Shown here in pieces: positions 16,370-23,055 of a stretch of 23,230 nt of DNA. Made by a program: the position numbers and the translations under genes. The notes under the pieces are model-generated. The model had not been told where the DNA came from. It saw only the letters and a list, made by a program, of their open reading frames with translations, and did not search any database. The stretch is from Dyella_A sp051962475 (GTDB taxonomy: Bacteria > Pseudomonadota > Gammaproteobacteria > Xanthomonadales > Rhodanobacteraceae), in the NCBI RefSeq assembly GCF_051962475.1, contig NZ_JBQCCF010000011.1:1-23230 (forward strand), written 5' to 3'. Each line of letters opens with the position of its first letter. Within the stretch, counting starts at the first letter, position 1.

Positions 16370-16408
16370 CGGACAGTGTCCGCGGACACCGGCACGGACA
16401 GCCGGACA
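16370..16408 (-). promoter_or_regulatory. TGTCC/GGACA repeat cluster, likely upstream activator sites
   Basis: Plus-strand GGACA occurs at 16371, 16384, 16396 and 16404, and TGTCC at 16377. Together they form the perfect palindrome TGTCCGCGGACA (16377-16388) and the overlapping CGGACAGTGTCCG (16370-16382). The cluster lies about 90-125 bases upstream of the predicted sigma-54 start, the usual place for enhancer-binding-protein sites. One more GGACA lies in the leader at 16267-16271. The bound protein is not identified. Confidence 0.7.
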
Positions 16409-16427
16409 GGGCGCGGACGCCCGCTTT

Positions 16428-16955
16428 TTATCTGCCCAGGCGCGCCCCCTCGGCCTGCGCCAGCTGCTGCGCGGTGCGCCAGCTCAGCGCACTGGCCGTG
16501 CCGGGCTCGCGCACGCACAGCAGTTCGCATGGGCCGAGCCGCTGGATGACGAAGCGCAGCCGGCGCGCCCGATCGACGCGTCCGGACGGCACGCCCGGTG
16601 CAGCGGGCACGTCACGCGCGGCAGTAACCAGCGCATCCCACGCCAGGTAATCGGTGTCCGGCAGCAGATGCAGGCGCACGCGCGCAACGCCCGCTTCATC
16701 GCAGACGGTCAGCGATTCGCGCGGGCCCTCTCGGGTCACCGCACAGGCGTGGCACAACCAGGACGGCTGCGCCAGCGTGGGCAGGTCCGGAGCGCCATCG
16801 GGAGCGCCGCCGGGGCGGTCCGTCCACAGGCAGAGCACCGGGCCGAGGTCGGCAAGTGCGGCAGCGAAGCGCCGCCGATCGGGAGTCTTCCAGCGCAGTT
16901 CGGCGCCGAGGTTCGACGCCCACGGCGACCGGCACGCCATCAGCCAACGTGTCAT
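16428..16955 (-). CDS. uncharacterised protein resembling one lobe of HemS/ChuX haem proteins
   Basis: A 175-aa soluble protein without signal peptide or membrane segment. Residues 34-45 (ALADLGPVLCLW) and 81-110 (SLTVCDEAGVARV followed by YLAWDALV) resemble, from memory, one repeat of the HemS/HmuS/ChuX fold, whose matching stretch reads roughly SLQFFDAHGxAVHKIYL...ALV. It is about half the length of HemS and near the size of ChuX/HutX. It is rich in cysteine, including a CHAC motif at 68-71. A strong GGAGG lies 5 bases before the ATG at 16955. It follows hemP by 88 bases in the same direction, supporting a part in haem handling. The family call is tentative. Confidence 0.6.
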   Translation of the reverse strand: MTRWLMACRSPWASNLGAELRWKTPDRRRFAAALADLGPVLCLWTDRPGGAPDGAPDLPTLAQPSWLCHACAVTREGPRESLTVCDEAGVARVRLHLLPDTDYLAWDALVTAARDVPAAPGVPSGRVDRARRLRFVIQRLGPCELLCVREPGTASALSWRTAQQLAQAEGARLGR

Positions 16956-17043
16956 ACAACCCTCCGCAGGGAGGCCCGGCTGATCGTCGTGGACGACGCT
17001 GGCGATAGGCCAGAAACAGGAAGCAGCCGCCGCAAGGAGCGGC

Positions 17044-17250
17044 TTACTTGGTGAGGATCAGCTTGTCGTTCCGGGTCAGCCGCAGCACGTATTCACCGCC
17101 GTGGTGGCGGATCACCAGCTCGCGGCCTCCGGCCAGCAACTCGTCGCTGGAGAGCGTGCGGGTGCGACGTTCCGGTGCGGCGCCAAGGGTCAAGGTGCCG
17201 GCTGGCCGGGCGCTGGCTTGCGCGCTCGTCATCACCAGTGGACGGTTCAT
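17044..17250 (-). CDS. hemP: hemin uptake protein HemP
   Basis: A 68-aa protein. The C-terminal half carries the HemP family hallmark: SSDELLAGGRELVIRHHGGEY (about residues 34-54, split by Leu-rich spacing), then LRLTRNDKLILTK. HemP proteins are small cytosolic factors of haem and iron uptake loci, and in some proteobacteria HemP activates haem receptor expression. GGAGA lies 8 bases before the ATG at 17250; Met7 is an alternative start. The promoter directly upstream overlaps a Fur-box-like sequence. No TonB-dependent receptor gene is in the window, so any target receptor lies elsewhere. Confidence 0.92.
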   Translation of the reverse strand: MNRPLVMTSAQASARPAGTLTLGAAPERRTRTLSSDELLAGGRELVIRHHGGEYVLRLTRNDKLILTK

Positions 17251-17282
17251 GAGGCTTTTCTCCGCAATGGGTTACGCATCGG

Positions 17283-17310
17283 ATGATAAGCATTCTCATT
17301 TAAGAGTCAA
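17283..17310 (-). promoter_or_regulatory. sigma-70 promoter overlapped by a Fur-box-like operator, driving hemP
   Basis: On the minus strand TTGACT (17310-17305) and TATCAT (17288-17283) are separated by 16 bases, each one mismatch from consensus. Between and over them lies AAATGAGAATGCTTATC (about 17301-17285), close to the classical Fur box with its ATGAGAAT and TTATC halves. Iron-loaded Fur would block the -10 region. This fits the iron-repressed hemP gene starting at 17250. Confidence 0.75.
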
Positions 17311-17329
17311 TCCGCGCGATGCCTGCGGT

Positions 17330-18130
17330 TCAGGCCCGCAGGGCCCAGCGCGCAATCACCTGGTGCATCGCGTCGAGGCCGTCGAACAAGGCGGCGGGAC
17401 CGGGCTGCAGGATGATCGGCGACTTGATTTCATGCAGCTCGCCGTCGCGCACCGCGGGGATCGCATCCCAGCCCTGCCGCGCGGCGACCTTCTCCGGGCG
17501 AAAGCGCTTGCCGCACCACGAACCGAGGATGATGTCCGGCGCGTGAGCGATCACCGGCGCGCCGTCGGGCAGGATCCGCTGCTTGGCCAGCGGCTCGCGC
17601 GCCAGCTCGGGAAAGATGTCGTCGCCGCCGGCAAGATTGATCAGTTCGGCCACCCAGCGGATGCCGGTGATGATCGGCTCGTCCCATTCCTCGAAGTACA
17701 CCTTCGGCCGCCGCGGCAGCGCGGCGGCCGCGGCGCGCACGGCGGCGATATGCGCTTCGGCGCGCTGGGCATAGGCCTCGGCCTTGTCGTAGGCGCCGAC
17801 CATCGCACCGAGCCGGCGGATGTAGGCGAGGATGCCGTCCACGCTGCGATGGTTGGAGATCCACACCTCCACGCCGGCCTTGATCAGCTCGCGCGCGATG
17901 TCGGCCTGGATGTCGGAAAAGCCGATCGCCAGATCGGGCTTGAGCGCGAGGATCTCGCCGATCTTCGCACTGGTGAACGCCGACACCTTCGGCTTCTCCT
18001 TGCGCGCGCGCGGCGGCCGCACGGTGAAGCCGGAAATCCCGACGATGCGTTGCTCTTCGCCCAGCGCGTAGAGCACTTCGGTGGGTTCTTCGGTGAGGCA
18101 GACGATGCGCTGCGGGTAGGCGTCGGTCAT
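17330..18130 (-). CDS. cobalamin-binding-type (BtuF/TroA fold) protein without signal peptide
   Basis: A 266-aa protein with the layout of class III substrate-binding proteins: RIVCLTEEPTEVLYALG at the N terminus (8-24), KIGEILALKPDLAIG (56-70), KVYFEEWDEPIITGIRW (143-159) with ELINLAGGDDIF, and APDIILGSWCGK (197-208). These resemble BtuF-like vitamin B12 binding proteins. The protein starts directly at the mature fold, so it looks cytosolic and not periplasmic. I chose the ATG at 18130, with AGGA upstream; an in-frame ATG at 18160 has no ribosome site and adds only Arg-rich residues that are not a signal peptide. The gene is 43 bases downstream of the YjbQ-family gene. The ligand is not certain. 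Confidence 0.82.
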   Translation of the reverse strand: MTDAYPQRIVCLTEEPTEVLYALGEEQRIVGISGFTVRPPRARKEKPKVSAFTSAKIGEILALKPDLAIGFSDIQADIARELIKAGVEVWISNHRSVDGILAYIRRLGAMVGAYDKAEAYAQRAEAHIAAVRAAAAALPRRPKVYFEEWDEPIITGIRWVAELINLAGGDDIFPELAREPLAKQRILPDGAPVIAHAPDIILGSWCGKRFRPEKVAARQGWDAIPAVRDGELHEIKSPIILQPGPAALFDGLDAMHQVIARWALRA

Positions 18131-18173
18131 GAGGCGATTCCTGTAGCGGGAACCGCCCATGCTAACCGCGCAC

Positions 18174-18614
18174 TCAGCCGCCGCCGATCACCGTCACCGT
18201 GACCTTGCGCTGATGTGCGTCGATGCGGTGCTCCCACAGGTACAGGCCCTGCCACGTGCCCAGCGCGAGGCGCCCGGCATGCACCGGCACGGCCAGGCTG
18301 ACGCCGGTAAGAATCGAGCGCACATGTGCGGGCATGTCGTCCGGGCCTTCGGCATCGTGCCGGAACAGCGGGTCGCCATCCGGTACGGCGCGGGCGAACC
18401 AGCGCTCCAGATCCTCACGTACCGTGGGGTCGGCGTTCTCGCTGATCAGCAGCGAGCAGCTGGTGTGCGCGGTGAAGACATTCGCCAGCCCGGTCTGCAC
18501 ACCGCTGGCGGCGACGGCCTGGGCAACCTCATCGGTGATTTCGCTGAAACCACGCCCGCGCGTGTGCACGGTGAAGCTGGTCTGGGCGACGTGGTCGGCG
18601 GTATGACGGCGCAT
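18174..18614 (-). CDS. YjbQ-family (UPF0047) protein
   Basis: A 146-aa protein with the full YjbQ hallmark set: FTAHTSCSLLISENADP (about 47-63), GPDDMPAHVRSILTG (89-103) and GRLALGTWQGLYLWEHR (113-129). The conserved His and Asp residues probably bind a metal. Members are annotated as secondary thiamine-phosphate synthase because of in vivo complementation of thiE mutants, but the physiological reaction is unsettled. Length is typical. It starts 3 bases after the pdxH stop, so the two are almost certainly co-transcribed and probably translationally coupled. That places it next to another B-vitamin gene. Confidence 0.92.
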   Translation of the reverse strand: MRRHTADHVAQTSFTVHTRGRGFSEITDEVAQAVAASGVQTGLANVFTAHTSCSLLISENADPTVREDLERWFARAVPDGDPLFRHDAEGPDDMPAHVRSILTGVSLAVPVHAGRLALGTWQGLYLWEHRIDAHQRKVTVTVIGGG

Positions 18615-18617
18615 GGG

Positions 18618-19205
18618 TCAGGGATATAGCATCCGGTGCGTCCAGGTCTGGCCGTGGCGACTCCAGCGCACGCGTTCGTGCAGGCGGAACTCCGCGCCGT
18701 ACCAGAACTCGACCATGTCCGGCTCCACCACGAAGCCACCCCAGTGCGGCGGGCGCGGCACGTCGTGGCCCTCGAACTCCTGCTCGTAGCGAGCCACGCG
18801 CTGCTCGAAGGTCTCGCGATCGGGCAAGGTCTGCGACTGCAGCGAAGCCCATGCGCCGATCTGGCTGCCGCGCGCGCGCGTGGCGAAATAGGCGTCCGAC
18901 TCTTCGGCGAGCAGCTTGCGCGATACGCCTTCCACTCGCACCTGGACGCCCTCGCGGACGCCCTTCCAATGGAAGTTCAGCGCCACCTGCGGGTGCTCCT
19001 CCAGCTGGCCACCCTTGTCGCTCTGGTAGTTGGTGAAGAAGCGGAAACCCCGCTCGTCCACACCCTTGAGCAGCACGATGCGCGAACTCACCCGACCGGC
19101 GGCGTCCGCCGTGGCCAGGTTCATCGCAGTGGGCTCGCGGTCTCCCGCCGCCTTCGCTTCCTCCAGCAGTTGCACGAAGGTGTCCAGAATCTCGCGTTTG
19201 AGCAT
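18618..19205 (-). CDS. pdxH: pyridoxamine/pyridoxine 5'-phosphate oxidase
   Basis: A 195-aa FMN-dependent oxidase that makes pyridoxal 5'-phosphate from the pyridoxamine or pyridoxine 5'-phosphates. Family motifs are present in order: PTAMNLATADAAGRVSSRIVLLKGVD, FFTNYQSDKGGQLEEHPQVALNFHW, a RGSQIGAWASLQS stretch that contributes to the FMN and substrate site, and PPHWGGFVVEPDMVEFW. The usual C-terminal RL-P reads RMLYP. It is about 20 residues shorter at the N terminus than the E. coli enzyme, as in other short PdxH proteins. No clear ribosome site precedes the ATG at 19205. The divergent kinase gene begins only 32 bases away. Confidence 0.95.
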   Translation of the reverse strand: MLKREILDTFVQLLEEAKAAGDREPTAMNLATADAAGRVSSRIVLLKGVDERGFRFFTNYQSDKGGQLEEHPQVALNFHWKGVREGVQVRVEGVSRKLLAEESDAYFATRARGSQIGAWASLQSQTLPDRETFEQRVARYEQEFEGHDVPRPPHWGGFVVEPDMVEFWYGAEFRLHERVRWSRHGQTWTHRMLYP

Positions 19206-19237
19206 AAGGTCTTGAATCGTGGCCGGGGCGCGTCATC

Positions 19238-20077
19238 ATGGCGCGGATGAACAACGATCCTAGCACGCAGAATCTGGCCCTGGCCGTGCATCTGCTCGAC
19301 CACTACGCCGGTCGCATTGCACGCTCGCGACGCCCTTACCTGATGGGCCTTTCCGGCCTGCAGGGCAGTGGCAAAAGCACACTCGCCCGCGTCATCAAGA
19401 CGCAGGCCGAAGTGCGCGGCATCGCCACCGAAGTGCTCTCGCTGGACGACTTCTACTACTCCCGCGCGGAGCGCGAGATGCTGGCCAAGGAAGTCCACCC
19501 GCTGCTGCGCACGCGCGGCGTGCCGGGCACGCACGAGATCGAGCTGCTGCTGTCGGTGCTCGCCGGCCTGCGCAAGGCGTCGGACAAGCTGCCGGTGCCC
19601 TACCCGCGCTTCGACAAGGGTCGCGACACGCGGCTGCCGCCGTCGCGCTGGCCCAAGGTCACCCGGCCGCCGAAGCTGATCATCCTGGAAGGCTGGGCGC
19701 TGGGCATCCGCCCGCAGTCGGCTGCCGCGCTGAACGCACCGGTGAACGAACTGGAGCGCAAGGAAGATCCCGACGGCACCTGGCGCCGCTGGGTCAACAA
19801 GCAGCTGCGCGGGTACCAGCCGCTGTGGCGCAAGCTCGACGCCTTGATCGTGCTGCAGGCACCGAACTGGGACGTGGTGCGCCGCTGGCGCAGCGAGCAG
19901 GAGGAGGTGCTGATCGCCCGCCATGCGCCGCTGGCGATGGATGCCAAAGCGATGGAGCGCTTTCTCGCCCACTTCGAACGGCTCAGCCGCCACGCGCTGG
20001 CCACGCTGCCGCAGCTGGCCGACAGTTGGGTGGAGTACGACACCGAGCGCCACGTCACCGGGCTCAACCACGGCTGA
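19238..20077 (+). CDS. D-glycerate 3-kinase-like P-loop kinase
   Basis: A 279-aa soluble kinase. The Walker A motif is GLQGSGKST (40-48). It is followed by LSLDDFYYSRAER (67-79), HPLLRTRGVPGTHE (87-100), YPRFDKGRDTRLP (122-134) and LEGW (150-153). This order matches the GlyK/YggC-like branch of the phosphoribulokinase/uridine kinase superfamily, known for D-glycerate 3-kinase of plants and fungi. The reaction would be ATP-dependent phosphorylation of glycerate to 3-phosphoglycerate; the exact substrate here is inferred. Starts at 19238 and 19247 are both possible and neither has a clear ribosome site. It is divergent from pdxH and convergent with the dodecin gene. Confidence 0.88.
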   Translation: MARMNNDPSTQNLALAVHLLDHYAGRIARSRRPYLMGLSGLQGSGKSTLARVIKTQAEVRGIATEVLSLDDFYYSRAEREMLAKEVHPLLRTRGVPGTHEIELLLSVLAGLRKASDKLPVPYPRFDKGRDTRLPPSRWPKVTRPPKLIILEGWALGIRPQSAAALNAPVNELERKEDPDGTWRRWVNKQLRGYQPLWRKLDALIVLQAPNWDVVRRWRSEQEEVLIARHAPLAMDAKAMERFLAHFERLSRHALATLPQLADSWVEYDTERHVTGLNHG

Positions 20078-20084
20078 GCCGCCA

Positions 20085-20114
20085 TGCCGGGCCGGGCGAC
20101 GTGCGCGCCCGGCA
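20085..20114. terminator. stem-loop between convergent kinase and dodecin genes
   Basis: TGCCGGGC (20085-20092) pairs with GCCCGGCA (20107-20114); an alternative register pairs GCCGGGC at 20091 with the same right arm. It fills the 40-base gap between convergent stops, where a shared bidirectional terminator would be expected. No T-tract is present on either side, so the terminator label rests on position and stem strength only. Confidence 0.4.
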
Positions 20115-20117
20115 GGC

Positions 20118-20321
20118 TCACTCCACCACGAAGCTGACGCGCATGTTCACGCGCCACTCGGTGATCTTACCCTTGGGGTCGGTGACGACCTTGATCTCGT
20201 TGAGCCATCCGCCCTTGATGTGCTTCACCGACTCGGACGTCTTGGTAAAGCCCTGCTGCACAGCGTCCTCGATGCTCTTGCTGGACGAGGCGCTGATTTC
20301 GATGACCTTGGCGACTGACAT
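20118..20321 (-). CDS. dodecin family flavin-binding protein
   Basis: A 67-aa protein with the whole dodecin pattern: VAKVIEISASSSKSIEDAV at the N terminus, HIKGGWLNEIKV (34-45) with Trp39 expected to stack on the flavin, and ITEWRVNMRVSFVVE at the C terminus. Dodecins assemble as hollow dodecamers that bind and buffer riboflavin, FMN or FAD in the cytosol. GAGGG lies 8 bases before the ATG at 20321. An out-of-frame ATG sits just upstream. The gene is transcribed alone or behind the epimerase gene, which ends 128 bases upstream. Confidence 0.95.
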   Translation of the reverse strand: MSVAKVIEISASSSKSIEDAVQQGFTKTSESVKHIKGGWLNEIKVVTDPKGKITEWRVNMRVSFVVE

Positions 20322-20406
20322 GGCATGACCCTCTGCAACGCCGCAACGAGCGGTGCGGCACGCCTCCCTGTCCGGCGAAGTGTGTGCCCGGCTCGCCGGA
20401 GCGGCA

Positions 20407-20448
20407 CGCCGCAGCGCGACATGGCCCGGACATCACGGCGCTGCGGCG
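20407..20448. other. 11-bp inverted repeat downstream of the epimerase gene
   Basis: CGCCGCAGCGC (20407-20417) and GCGCTGCGGCG (20438-20448) are perfect inverted repeats 20 bases apart, starting one base beyond the epimerase stop at 20450. A smaller stem (TCCGGCGA 20371-20378 with TCGCCGGA 20393-20400) follows. Neither is followed by a U-tract on the minus strand. They may mark the 3' end of the epimerase transcript or protect it. Confidence 0.5.
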
Positions 20449-20449
20449 A

Positions 20450-21298
20450 TCAGGCCGCGCCCGGCTCACCCGCCAGCAGCGCGGCGTAGCCGTCGCGCGC
20501 GTCCGGCCATCGGGGCGCCCAGCCGCTGGCGCGCAGGCGCGTGTTGCTAAGTCGCTTGCTGCCGATGCCCGCCGGCGCTGGCCCTTCCGCGGGCCGGGGC
20601 GCGCCGACGAGCGCCGCGAGATGGTCGTAGAGCACGTCGATCGGCAGCGGAGTGTCGTCCACGCCGATGTACAGCGCCTGCGGATCGCTCAGCGCCAGCA
20701 GGTGGACGATGGCCGCGGCGGCGTCCTCGACGTGGATGCGGTTGGACCAGTGCGTCTGCGCGCGCGGCGCCGACGCGGCGCCAGCGCGCAGGCGCTCGAT
20801 CAGTTGCAGCCGCCTCGGGCCGTACAGGCCGGCCAGCCGCAGTGCGATGCCGGCGAACGGCTGCGCGGCGAGCCAGCGCTCGGCTTCCCACAGCACGGCA
20901 CCATTGAAACCGGGCGGATCGGGCAGCGTGTCCTCATCCACCCAGGCGCCATCGGCTTCGCCGTACACGGCCGTGGATGACACAAACAGCACCCGTTTCA
21001 GCGACGCCGCATCCAGCGCCGTGATCACGTGACGCAGGCCGTCGATGAACACCGCGCGGTACGCTACCGTGTCACGAGCGCCCGGCGTGGGCAGATGCAC
21101 CAGCTGGGTGATCCCCTGCGGCAACGATGGCAGGCGGTCGGCCTGCGTCATGTCGCCGGCCAGCCAGGTGATGCCGTCGACCGAGTGCGCTGGCGGGTGG
21201 CGGCGCAGCGCGAACACCGTATCGCCCCGCGCGAGCAACCGGCGCCCCACGCGCTCGCCCAGATCGCCGCAACCGGCCAGCAGGACGCATTCACTCAT
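20450..21298 (-). CDS. atypical SDR / NAD-dependent epimerase (YeeZ-like)
   Basis: A 282-aa cytosolic protein with an N-terminal Rossmann nucleotide-binding motif, VLLAGCGDLGERVGRRL (5-21), an acidic end of the early strands (GDM near 48-50), RVLFVSSTAVYG (102-113), and the LRLAGLYGPRR stretch (153-163) typical of extended/atypical SDRs. The catalytic YxxxK of classical SDRs is missing; the equivalent region reads NGAVLWEAERWL (132-143), as in YeeZ-like proteins. The substrate is unknown. GGGGAT is a weak ribosome site before the ATG at 21298. It is divergent from aroK with 50 bases between the start codons. Confidence 0.85.
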   Translation of the reverse strand: MSECVLLAGCGDLGERVGRRLLARGDTVFALRRHPPAHSVDGITWLAGDMTQADRLPSLPQGITQLVHLPTPGARDTVAYRAVFIDGLRHVITALDAASLKRVLFVSSTAVYGEADGAWVDEDTLPDPPGFNGAVLWEAERWLAAQPFAGIALRLAGLYGPRRLQLIERLRAGAASAPRAQTHWSNRIHVEDAAAAIVHLLALSDPQALYIGVDDTPLPIDVLYDHLAALVGAPRPAEGPAPAGIGSKRLSNTRLRASGWAPRWPDARDGYAALLAGEPGAA

Positions 21299-21336
21299 GG
21301 CGTGGTGATCCCCGTCGTCGGCGTGGTGTGCCCTGC

Positions 21337-21348
21337 TAGCATTCGTGC
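21337..21348 (+). promoter_or_regulatory. possible extended -10 promoter with leaderless start for aroK
   Basis: TGCTAGCAT (21334-21342) fits an extended -10 (TG-N-TAGCAT) and ends 6 bases before the aroK ATG at 21349. No purine-rich ribosome site is visible between it and the ATG, so transcription would begin at or next to the start codon. No good -35 is seen. Confidence 0.3.
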
Positions 21349-21888
21349 ATGAATCCGTCGCGCAACCTGTTCATCGTCGGCCCTACCGGCGCCGGCAAGA
21401 CCTCGATCGGTCGCCGCCTGGCTGCGCATTATGGCCTGCCGTTCGTCGATCTCGACCAGGAGATCGAGCAGCACTGCGGCGTGCCGGTGAGCACGGTGTT
21501 CGAGATCGAGGGCGAGGTCGGATTCCGCCAGCGCGAGAGCCAGTTGCTGGACGAATGCAGCCGCCGCGACGGCGTGCTGCTGGCCACCGGCGGCGGCGCC
21601 GTACTCGATCCGCTCAACCGCCAGCGGCTGGCCGAGCGCGGCTACGTGATGTGGCTGGAAGCGAGTATTGAGCAGCAACTCGAACGCCTGGCCCGCGACA
21701 CCAAGCGCCCGCTGCTGGCCGGCGAAGACCGCCGCGGCAAGCTCGAGGCGATGCGCGAGATCCGCGCGCCGCTGTACCGAGACGTGGCCGACCTCATCGT
21801 CCATGGCGAGCACGAGAACGTCGCCACCGCCACCGAGCGCTGCATCGCCCTGATCGACACCCACTGGAACCGCACACAGGCCGCATGA
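21349..21888 (+). CDS. aroK: shikimate kinase
   Basis: A 179-aa kinase for step five of the shikimate pathway (shikimate + ATP to shikimate 3-phosphate). Walker A GPTGAGKT is at 11-18 and DLD at 34-36 binds Mg and shikimate. Arg60, the GGG motif (81-83) and Arg139 form the shikimate site, and KRPLL (119-123) is the lid with its arginine. Length is typical. The divergent epimerase starts 50 bases upstream. Its stop overlaps the aroB start as ATGA, indicating translational coupling, the common aroKB arrangement of gammaproteobacteria. Confidence 0.96.
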   Translation: MNPSRNLFIVGPTGAGKTSIGRRLAAHYGLPFVDLDQEIEQHCGVPVSTVFEIEGEVGFRQRESQLLDECSRRDGVLLATGGGAVLDPLNRQRLAERGYVMWLEASIEQQLERLARDTKRPLLAGEDRRGKLEAMREIRAPLYRDVADLIVHGEHENVATATERCIALIDTHWNRTQAA

Positions 21889-22979
21889 ACGCCCCCGCTA
21901 CGCACACCATCGACGTCACCCTCGGCGCACGCAGCTACCACGTGCACATCGGCCACGGCCTGCTGGACGACAGCGCGCTGTGGCGCGGGGCGATTCGCGG
22001 CCGCCACGCGCTGGTGATCAGCAACACTACGGTGGCGCCGCTGTATCTCGAACGTGTGGCGAAGGGAATGGACGGCCTGCAGTGGGACACGTTCCTGATC
22101 GACGACGGCGAGGCGCACAAGAGCTTCGACAACGTCGGGCGTGCGCTGGCCGCGCTGGCGAAGCTCGGCGCCACCCGCGACGCCTGCGTCATCGCGCTGG
22201 GCGGCGGCGTGGTCGGCGACCTGGCCGGTTTCACCGCCGCGTGCTGGATGCGCGGCATCGACTTCATCCAGTTGCCGACCACGCTGCTGGCGATGGTCGA
22301 CTCCTCGGTCGGCGGCAAGACCGGCGTGAACCTGCCGGCCGGCAAGAATCTGGTCGGAGCGTTCCACCAGCCGCGCGGCGTGTTTGCCGATATCGATACG
22401 CTCGCCACCCTGCCCGAGCGCGAGTTTCGCGCCGGCTTGGCCGAGGTGGTGAAGGGCGCAGCGATCGGCGATGCGGAGTTCTTCGCCTGGCTGGAGGCGC
22501 ATGCCGATGCGCTGGCCGCGCGCGATCAGGACGTGATGGCCGAAGCGATCGCACGCAAGGTCGCCTACAAGGCCGGCGTGGTCGCCCGTGACGAAACCGA
22601 ACAGGGCGAGCGCACCCTGCTCAACCTCGGCCACACCTTCGGCCACGCCCTGGAGACCGCCGGGCGCTACACCACGCTGCTGCACGGCGAGGCGGTGGCG
22701 GTGGGCATGGTGCTGGCCGCGCAGCTCTCGCAGCAGCTCGGCATGAGCACGCTGGACGACGACACCCTGCGCCTGCAGCGCCTGCTCGACACGCTCGGCC
22801 TGCCCACCGACGTGCCGCCCGGCATGGACCCGCAGCAACTGCTCACCCTGATGCGGCTGGACAAGAAGAACACTGCCGGCACGCTGCGCCTGATCCTGTG
22901 GCGCGGCATCGGCCGGGCGGAGATCGTCGCGGGAGTGAACGAAGCCGACGTGCTCGCCGTGCTGCAAGCCGCCGTGTAG
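21885..22979 (+). CDS. aroB: 3-dehydroquinate synthase
   Basis: A 364-aa enzyme that cyclises DAHP to 3-dehydroquinate, step two of the shikimate pathway, using NAD and a divalent metal. Seen are GGGVVGDLAGFTAA (106-119) for NAD binding, TTLLAMVDSSVGGKTGVN (132-149) with the catalytic lysine, and KNLVGAFHQP. The metal ligands are expected at Glu187, His250 (in LNLGHTFGHALE) and His267 (in HGEAVAVGM). Length is typical. It overlaps aroK by 4 bases. The stop codon TAG at 22977-22979 is also the first three bases of a REPIN, so the C terminus (LQAAV) may have been set by that element. Confidence 0.96.
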   Translation: MNAPATHTIDVTLGARSYHVHIGHGLLDDSALWRGAIRGRHALVISNTTVAPLYLERVAKGMDGLQWDTFLIDDGEAHKSFDNVGRALAALAKLGATRDACVIALGGGVVGDLAGFTAACWMRGIDFIQLPTTLLAMVDSSVGGKTGVNLPAGKNLVGAFHQPRGVFADIDTLATLPEREFRAGLAEVVKGAAIGDAEFFAWLEAHADALAARDQDVMAEAIARKVAYKAGVVARDETEQGERTLLNLGHTFGHALETAGRYTTLLHGEAVAVGMVLAAQLSQQLGMSTLDDDTLRLQRLLDTLGLPTDVPPGMDPQQLLTLMRLDKKNTAGTLRLILWRGIGRAEIVAGVNEADVLAVLQAAV

Positions 22980-23055
22980 GAGCCCGCTCGCGGGCGACGC
23001 CTTTCGCTTCGATCCCGACTCAGGGCGAAGAGCGTCGCCCGCAAGCGGGCTCCTG
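22977..23055. repeat. REPIN overlapping the aroB stop codon
   Basis: The left REP arm, 22977-22997, is identical to those at 2702 and 5383. The right arm, 23035-23055, has a final G where the others have A. The spacer retains GACGC...GCGTC symmetry. Its first three bases are the aroB TAG stop. Confidence 0.92.

Noticed and set aside
16249..16530. Upstream starts for the adaptor (open frame to 16530)
   Set aside because: The extension covers the sigma-54 promoter and the repeat cluster, and its Arg-rich residues show no signal peptide. The ATG at 16248 has GGGGA at proper spacing.
16956..17043. Attenuator between hemP and the HemS-like gene (GCCGC/GCGGC stem and CCTCC/GGAGG pairing over the ribosome site)
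   Set aside because: The stems are short and imperfect and there is no proper U-tract. Such pairings are common by chance at this G+C content.
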